Shown here: positions 5,638-9,192 of the stretch, piece by piece
How positions within the stretch are numbered: position 1 is the first letter of the stretch
Layout of the letters: the number at the start of each line of letters is the position of its first letter
NCBI GenBank assembly: GCA_021730855.1
Contig: JAKFYM010000095.1
Coordinates: 1-9,192 of the forward strand
Reading direction: 5' to 3'
Source: Bdellovibrionales bacterium
GTDB lineage: Bacteria; Bdellovibrionota; UBA1018; CAIPTA01
DNA: 9,192 nucleotides
Made by a program: the position numbers and the translations under genes
The notes under the pieces: generated by a model
Told to the model about the DNA's origin: nothing
What the model saw: the letters and a program-made list of their open reading frames with translations, nothing else
The model's database searches: none

Positions 5638-6830
5638 ACGCTTTCGCGCGCGCGTCTCTCGGCATGTTTCGAGCGCAGGGCTTCTTTGGAGCGCAGTTGG
5701 CCGCAAGCGGCGAGAATATCCGGCCCCTTAGAGATCCGGATCGTGGTGGTGAGATCGCGATCGAGTAGGTACTTCTGGAAGGCCAGCACCTCGGGCAGTT
5801 CTGGCCGCTGGAAAGGACTCGCGGGATGCGGGTTGAAAGGGATGAGGTTCACCTTCGAGGGAATGCCGCTCAGGAGGGTGAGGATCCGCTGCGCATCGGA
5901 GCGAGAATCGTTGAGCCCTTTCAAGAGCACATACTCAAAAGTGATGCGGCGGCCGGGGCCAAGCTCGTACCGCCGGCAACCGTCGAGCAGGGCTTTTAGA
6001 TTGTAGCGCCGATTGATCGGCATGATCTCGCTGCGCACCTCATCGGTGGTGGCATTGAGGGAAACGGCCAGGTTCACCTTCGAGCGGCGGCCAAGCTCGA
6101 GCATCTGGGGCACGAGGCCACTCGTGGAGACGGTGATCTTCCGGTGCGAGATATTGAAGCCATGCGGATGGGTGAGGATGTCGATCGAATCGAGCACGTT
6201 TTGCAGGTTGTGCAAAGGCTCGCCCATTCCCATATAAACAATATTTGTTATCCTATCGCCGAACTTCTGCACGATCTCGGCCGGATAGTTGCGGGCCACT
6301 TCGATCACCTGGTCCACGATCTCGTGCGTCTTGAGATTGCGCATCAGGCCCATATCGCCCGTATTGCAGAAGCCGCAGGCCATTGCGCAGCCCACCTGCG
6401 AGGAAACGCACTGGGTGAGCCGGTCCTTGATCGGCATCAAGACCGTCTCGATCGTGCGTTCATCGGTGAGCCGGAACAAATGCTTTTGCGCATTGTCTTC
6501 CCGCGAAACCTGCAGGCTCACCCGCGTGGGCGCTGGGATATAGTAATGCTCTTCAAGGAAAGCGCGCACTTCCTTGGAGACATTCGTCATCTCCGCAAAG
6601 GAGCGCACGCGCTTGCGATAGAGCCAGAAAAAGATCTGCTGGGCACGGTACTTTTCTTTGCCCATCTTGGCGAGCTCAGCGCTTAAGCCCGCGAAGGTGA
6701 AGCCCGTGATGGGCGTGCGCATTTCTTTCGACGCGAGCGGCACGGCCGGCTGGGCGCCGAGCTTGGCACGCTCGTCTAAGGGAGTGGCGGCCACGGCAGG
6801 GTTGAGGCTGACAATATCCTGGAATTCCAT
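5631..6830 (-). CDS. rlmN: RlmN, dual-specificity RNA (adenine-C2) methyltransferase
   Basis: RlmN is a cytoplasmic radical SAM enzyme that methylates C2 of A2503 in 23S rRNA and, in characterised members, A37 of some tRNAs. The 4Fe-4S motif CxxxCxxC is GCAMACGFC (Cys148, 152, 155). The two further catalytic cysteines are also present: Cys141 in QCVSSQVG, and Cys376 in DILAACGQL, which carries the methyl intermediate. Other family blocks are YRAQQIFFWLYRKR (61-74), YMGMGEPL, ITVSTSGLVP, LAVSLNA, INRRYNL, EYVLLKGLND and NLIPFNPHP. Length is 399, slightly long for the family. Residues 1-36 precede the usual N-terminal domain and look unconserved. A start at Met37 (bases 6720-6722) is possible, and neither start has a strong Shine-Dalgarno. 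The C-terminal tail is Arg/Lys/Glu-rich. The gene is convergent with the exported-protein operon and its stop lies inside that operon's last gene. Confidence 0.96.
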   Translation of the reverse strand: MEFQDIVSLNPAVAATPLDERAKLGAQPAVPLASKEMRTPITGFTFAGLSAELAKMGKEKYRAQQIFFWLYRKRVRSFAEMTNVSKEVRAFLEEHYYIPAPTRVSLQVSREDNAQKHLFRLTDERTIETVLMPIKDRLTQCVSSQVGCAMACGFCNTGDMGLMRNLKTHEIVDQVIEVARNYPAEIVQKFGDRITNIVYMGMGEPLHNLQNVLDSIDILTHPHGFNISHRKITVSTSGLVPQMLELGRRSKVNLAVSLNATTDEVRSEIMPINRRYNLKALLDGCRRYELGPGRRITFEYVLLKGLNDSRSDAQRILTLLSGIPSKVNLIPFNPHPASPFQRPELPEVLAFQKYLLDRDLTTTIRISKGPDILAACGQLRSKEALRSKHAERRARESVQ

Positions 6831-6880
6831 AAGGGTGGCCCATCATGGGGGGAAAAGCGTGAAAAGGCAAGGAGGTTGTG

Positions 6881-6940
6881 ATGCGGAGCAATATGAAAAA
6901 GCGTAAGGATCTTTGGGGCTTGGTTAGGCGATTTCCCTAA
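6881..6940 (+). CDS. Candidate 19-residue small ORF with a perfect Shine-Dalgarno
   Basis: AAGGAGG (6869-6875) is five bases before an ATG that opens a 19-codon frame, MRSNMKKRKDLWGLVRRFP, ending in TAA. The peptide is strongly basic. The start is divergent from rlmN, 50 bases from its first codon. After the TAA the same frame stays open for about 83 more codons, to a TAG near 7190, so it could also be the start of a gene broken by a stop. Evidence is limited to the ribosome-binding site and start, which could arise by chance. The function, if any, is unknown: leader peptide, toxin-like peptide or remnant. Confidence 0.25.
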   Translation: MRSNMKKRKDLWGLVRRFP

Positions 6941-7071
6941 TTCCAAGAACTGACCCGCTATACCGGGGAATACAATGCGGACCAAAGCTTCCTGCGCAGT
7001 GGGCGGCGAGGGTCGGATTTGCTTGCGCTCTCGCGATTAGTTTCGAAGCGGTCTTGCTCTGTGGAGAGCCT

Positions 7072-7131
7072 AGACCTGGCAAAGGTAGGTCTGCGTTCTA
7101 GATTTCCTGGAGCGGCGCGACTAAGCGCGCC
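7072..7131. other. Two successive hairpins, the second all G-C
   Basis: AGACCT/AGGTCT (7072-7077 with 7087-7092, 9-base loop) is followed by GGCGCG/CGCGCC (7114-7119 with 7126-7131, loop ACTAAG). The second is a strong stem but no T-run follows on either strand, so it is not a standard terminator. They precede the repeat array and may belong to the same structured element. Confidence 0.4.
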
Positions 7132-7151
7132 CTTGGGGGAGTTCTTTCGGA

Positions 7152-7170
7152 GTGAGTGCGGAGCACGAAC
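7152..7170 (+). repeat. Diverged copy of the hairpin repeat core
   Basis: GTGAGTGCGGAGCACGAAC aligns with the array core GTGAGCGCGGGAGCGCGAGC. It forms GTGC-GGA-GCAC in place of GCGC-GGGA-GCGC. The C-to-T change in the left arm is matched by G-to-A in the right arm, so pairing is kept, while the loop has lost one base. Confidence 0.4.
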
Positions 7171-7240
7171 GGGGCGGAAGCACAGAGCATGGTAGCGAAA
7201 AGCGGAGCGCGGTTTGCGAAGGGGCGGCTGGCAGAGCGGG

Positions 7241-7465
7241 GATCTGAGTGAGCGCGGGAGCGCGAGCGGGCCGAAGTGAGGGTCGCGGGCTAGGCGCAGA
7301 TCTGAGTGAGCGCGAAAGCGCGAGCGAGTGGGCCGGGGATCTGAGTGAGCGCGGGAGCGCGAGCGGGCCGAAGTGAGGGTCGCGGGCTAGGCGCAGATCT
7401 GAGTGAGCGCGAAAGCGCGAGCGAGTGGGCCGGGGATCGGAGCAAGCGCGGGAGCGCGAGCGGGA
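7241..7465 (+). repeat. 97-bp tandem repeat, two identical copies plus a partial third
   Basis: Copies run 7241-7337 and 7338-7434 and read as identical over all 97 bases. A partial, mutated third runs 7435 to about 7465. Each copy is itself two related parts (58 and 39 bases), each opening with GATCTGAGTGAGCGCG. The parts contain GCGC-GGGA-GCGC (first part) or GCGC-GAAA-GCGC (second part), that is, 4-bp stems with GNRA-type tetraloops. Core starts are 7241, 7299, 7338, 7396 and 7435. A further hairpin, CCAGC/GCTGG (7466-7481), closes the array. There is no CRISPR-like spacer variation. It could be a structured RNA, a REP-like palindromic element or a protein-binding array. Confidence 0.8.
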
Positions 7466-7607
7466 CCAGCCCGGGCGCTGGGGAGAGGGTGGCGCCGGGG
7501 ATTTGCGCGTGACGCCTTGCTTCGTGGTGCGTGCTGAGTGATGCGGGGGGAAATCCCGGGCGCCGTGCCGGAGATCGCTGCTCCGCCTCATGGGGCGCGC
7601 CAAGTGG

Positions 7608-7648
7608 TACAATAACTTCACTGTTCTCTATAAATATTTGTTATTGTA
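7608..7648. promoter_or_regulatory. Perfect 9-bp inverted repeat flanking a possible promoter
   Basis: TACAATAAC (7608-7616) and GTTATTGTA (7640-7648) are perfect inverted repeats, 32 bases start to start (about three helical turns). Between them lies TATAAA (7629-7634), five of six matches to a -10 box. The hexamer 17 bases upstream (GGTACA) is a poor -35 and overlaps the left arm. The layout fits a repressor-controlled promoter for the HNH gene, although the leader would then be about 240 bases. It may instead mark the end of an inserted element. Confidence 0.4.
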
Positions 7649-7803
7649 TTTTATTTTTTCGTTATCTTCTGCTTGACAGCGTTTTTTGCGAGGGAGGTGG
7701 GTTTTCTTGCTTCTATTTTTCTCTGCGCATGAGACGCGCGCAATTGCCTTCTGCTGGCTGAAAATCGCGAAGATCTTTTTTGTTCTCGGAATTTCTTCTT
7801 GCT

Positions 7804-7816
7804 ACTCCTAGGGAGT
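7804..7816. other. Short inverted repeat upstream of the HNH gene
   Basis: ACTCC-TAG-GGAGT is a 5-bp perfect inverted repeat with a 3-base centre, 65 bases before the HNH start codon. It might be a small operator. At this length chance occurrence cannot be excluded. Confidence 0.2.
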
Positions 7817-7881
7817 CTGCTCTTTCGTAAAAATCCTCGCCAAAAACTCATGGTAGCTTCGGAAAAATTTGGAGGTACCCC

Positions 7882-8709
7882 ATGGACTTGAGCAAAAAGA
7901 AAAACCAAGAACTCCTAGCGGAGCTAAAAGATCTCACAGGCCAGGAGCGCTTGCTGGTCACTCGAGTGCTTTTGTACTTACAGGAAGTAGAAAAAAGAAA
8001 ACTTTTTTTGGAAGAGGGTTTTTCTTCTCTCTTCGCCTTCTGCACTGAGTTTCTTTTGTACACTCCGGCCGAAGCCCAGGTGCGCATCGAGGCAATGCGC
8101 TTAGGGAAAGAAATCCCCGAAGTGATCGAGAAGATAAAAGAAGGGAAAGTCTCGCTTTCGAATGCCGCTGAAGCGCAGGGGCATTTTCGCCGGGAAGAGA
8201 AAAAGAGAGTTGTGCCTAAGGCAGAAAAAGAAGAGGTGCTCGAAAGCCTCTATGATTGCACCACGAGAGAGGCCGAAAAGAAGCTTAATGAACGTTATGA
8301 TCCCGAGGCCAAGGTGAAGCTTTCTTTCTACGCCAGCCCCGAGCTCCTCGAAAAATTGGAAAAATGCAAAGGCCTCCTGGCGCATCAAAATTATGAGGGA
8401 GATCTAGCGAAGCTCATCGAGATCCTTGCAGACAAAATATTAAAAGCGGATGATGCGCCGCCTCGAAGGGCGCCCCAAGCGCAGGAAAATAGAACGCGCT
8501 ATATCCCCAAAGCCACCCAAGCCTTTGTGTGGAAGCGAGCCAACCATCAATGCGAGTACGAAAAGAATGGCAAGCGCTGCACCAGCCGCCACGCTCTAGA
8601 AATCGATCATATTGTCGAATACGCCAAAGGAGGCAGCAACGAACCAGAGAATCTCAGGCTTCTCTGTTCTGCTCACAATAAGTTCCGGAATTTCCAGCAA
8701 TCGGGCTAG
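7882..8709 (+). CDS. HNH endonuclease with an N-terminal helical domain
   Basis: This 275-residue predicted nuclease has a C-terminal HNH domain. Cys224 and Cys233, then Asp242-His243-Ile244, Asn257 (ENLRLLC), Cys262 and His265-Asn266 form a complete HNH fold with four zinc ligands (Cys224, Cys233, Cys262, His265) and catalytic His243. The first 110 residues are helical, with FLEEGFSSLFAFC (42-54) and a segment Y-TPAEAQVRIEAMRL (60-74), then IPEVIEKIKEGKVSLSNAA. This resembles the N-terminal domain of a family repeated many times in Bdellovibrio-type genomes and related in layout to DUF222-HNH proteins. A Lys/Glu-rich middle leads to a flexible Pro/Arg linker at about 193-207. GGAGG (7871-7875) lies six bases before the ATG. 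GC is lower (about 43% in a sampled line) and Lys/Glu codons are abundant, which suggests transfer or a distinct gene class. Whether it cuts DNA in defence, mobility or predation is unknown. Confidence 0.88.
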   Translation: MDLSKKKNQELLAELKDLTGQERLLVTRVLLYLQEVEKRKLFLEEGFSSLFAFCTEFLLYTPAEAQVRIEAMRLGKEIPEVIEKIKEGKVSLSNAAEAQGHFRREEKKRVVPKAEKEEVLESLYDCTTREAEKKLNERYDPEAKVKLSFYASPELLEKLEKCKGLLAHQNYEGDLAKLIEILADKILKADDAPPRRAPQAQENRTRYIPKATQAFVWKRANHQCEYEKNGKRCTSRHALEIDHIVEYAKGGSNEPENLRLLCSAHNKFRNFQQSG

Positions 8710-8866
8710 AAACGGATCTCAAAAATAGACTTACTGTAGCTGGCTGCAAAGAGCGACTCCTTCGTTGTCAGACCGAATCGGACCGAAAAGGTGCTCGACG
8801 AAAGCTCTGCTACGCCTCCGCGCCTTTGCGGCCCTCCGCCTCGGCACGGTTTGAGGCCGCTTCTAG

Positions 8867-8883
8867 TAGATCTATTAGATCTA
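8867..8883. other. Doubled TAGATCTA palindrome at the end of the minus-strand gene
   Basis: TAGATCTA occurs twice with one base between (8867-8874 and 8876-8883), forming a 17-base perfect palindrome. The second copy includes the stop codon of the minus-strand gene. It lacks the G-C stem and T-run of an intrinsic terminator. The rest of 8710-8866 is GC-rich and shows no gene. Confidence 0.3.
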
Positions 8884-9192
8884 TCCCCGCATCGCGTGCC
8901 AGCGCAAAAGCGCCTTCATCGGCCAGGGATTCGGCTCGAGCAGCACTTCTTTTTCCACGTCCCTCTGGCCGCGGATCTTCTGCAGGTGCCGCCAGGCGTG
9001 TTTTTCGCCCTGGAGCATCTGCACCTCTCGGCACTCTTCCCAGACGCGCTTGGTGAGGAACAGGGAATAGGCGGGGAGCATATAGTGGTTTTCACACCAG
9101 GCCACAAAGCGCGCGGCGGTCTCGGGCAAGAAGAGATCGGAGCCCCGCCAATCGATTCCCGAAAAATCGGGCTCACAGAAGCCCTTGAGCTC
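8881..9192 (-). CDS. Unrecognised protein, C-terminal 103 residues (gene continues past the window)
   Basis: On the minus strand an open frame runs from the window edge to a TAG at 8881-8883 without a stop. I therefore read it as the 3' end of a longer gene and place no start inside. The residues look like real protein: rich in Trp, Tyr, Phe and His (FVAWCENHYMLPAYSLFLTK, VWEECREV, PNPWPMKALLRWHAMRG), whereas the opposite-strand frame is a low-complexity Ala/Ser/Arg string. Three cysteines are visible and there is no membrane segment. The part GIDWRGSDLFLPETAARF may be the start of the last helical segment. I do not recognise the family and assign no function. The gene is convergent with the HNH nuclease, with about 170 bases between the two stops. 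Confidence 0.65.
   Translation of the reverse strand, partial: ELKGFCEPDFSGIDWRGSDLFLPETAARFVAWCENHYMLPAYSLFLTKRVWEECREVQMLQGEKHAWRHLQKIRGQRDVEKEVLLEPNPWPMKALLRWHAMRG

Larger units (their letters stand above)
6831..7881. other. Long region without a convincing large gene
   Basis: About 1,050 bases separate rlmN from the HNH gene. The first part (6831-7060) holds only the short candidate ORF at 6881. From about 7070 to 7480 the DNA is GC-rich, with hairpins and a tandem repeat. From about 7605 the composition drops abruptly (hand counts: 42 G/C in 7261-7320 against 15 in 7621-7680), and the AT-rich stretch leads to the HNH start. Long open frames in the repeat area are low-complexity (Arg/Ser/Ala/Pro-rich) and follow from the repeat, not from coding. 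No tRNA or rRNA was seen. Confidence 0.6.

Noticed and set aside
6144..6686. A 180-codon open frame opposite rlmN
   Set aside because: It is His/Leu/Arg-rich and lies wholly antisense to a full set of RlmN motifs; a shadow frame of GC-rich coding DNA.
7241..7465. The repeat array as a CRISPR
   Set aside because: Repeats are 97 bp, directly abutting and identical throughout, with no unique spacers and no cas gene in the window.
7121..7621. A 166-codon open frame on the minus strand across the repeat array
   Set aside because: The translation is a low-complexity Arg/Ser/Pro/Ala string that repeats with the 97-bp unit; it is open because the DNA is GC-rich and repetitive, not because it codes.
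7674..7679. A perfect TTGACA -35 box upstream of the HNH gene
   Set aside because: No acceptable -10 hexamer lies 16-18 bases downstream.
7651..7908. An 85-codon minus-strand frame overlapping the start of the HNH gene
   Set aside because: It is Lys/Arg/Ser-rich with no recognisable domain, and covers the HNH ribosome-binding site and leader.
8826..9056. A 76-codon + strand frame opposite the last gene
   Set aside because: Ala/Ser/Arg low complexity; the minus frame has a far more protein-like composition and stays open to the window edge.

Overview
The window looks like chromosomal DNA from a Gram-negative bacterium. It carries a PBP2-RodA cell-elongation pair, several exported proteins with signal peptidase I-type signals, and strong AAGGA/GGAGG ribosome-binding sites. 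The core genes are GC-rich (hand counts of single 60-base lines give about 67-68% in the yhcC-like gene and rlmN). The N-terminal domain of the HNH nuclease, and the run of small exported cysteine-paired proteins, remind me of Bdellovibrio-type genomes. A member of Bdellovibrionota is therefore my best guess, but this is an inference and not shown by a marker gene.

Region 1 (1-3215, + strand) is a tight operon. It holds the 3' part of the PBP2 transpeptidase gene (mrdA), rodA overlapping it by one base, and a YhcC-type radical SAM gene nine bases after rodA. PBP2 and RodA together build the lateral-wall peptidoglycan. The role of the YhcC-family protein is unknown, but here it is placed for co-expression with them.

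Region 2 (3216-5637, + strand) holds four genes for small exported proteins with even numbers of cysteines. The first is made mostly of six consecutive Cys-x12-Cys units, five of them exactly 26 residues long. The next three are short, unrecognised and visibly lower in GC (sample lines 40-53%). The last two form a small operon whose final stop codon overlaps the end of rlmN.

Region 3 (5631-6830, - strand) is rlmN, a radical SAM methyltransferase for 23S rRNA A2503 (and, in the family, tRNA A37), with all catalytic cysteines present.

Region 4 (6831-7881) has no convincing long gene. It contains a possible 19-codon ORF with a perfect Shine-Dalgarno sequence, a series of GC-rich hairpins, and two identical 97-bp tandem repeats plus a partial third. 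The repeats are built from a core with GCGC-GNRA-GCGC hairpins. There is then an abrupt switch from about 70% to about 25% GC at about 7605, marked by a perfect 9-bp inverted repeat, which leads into the HNH gene.

Region 5 (7882-9192) holds a complete HNH endonuclease gene (+) and, after a gap of about 170 bases, the C-terminal 103 codons of an unrecognised gene on the - strand that runs off the window. The most unusual items are the twin-cysteine repeat protein and the hairpin-bearing 97-bp repeat array beside the HNH gene.
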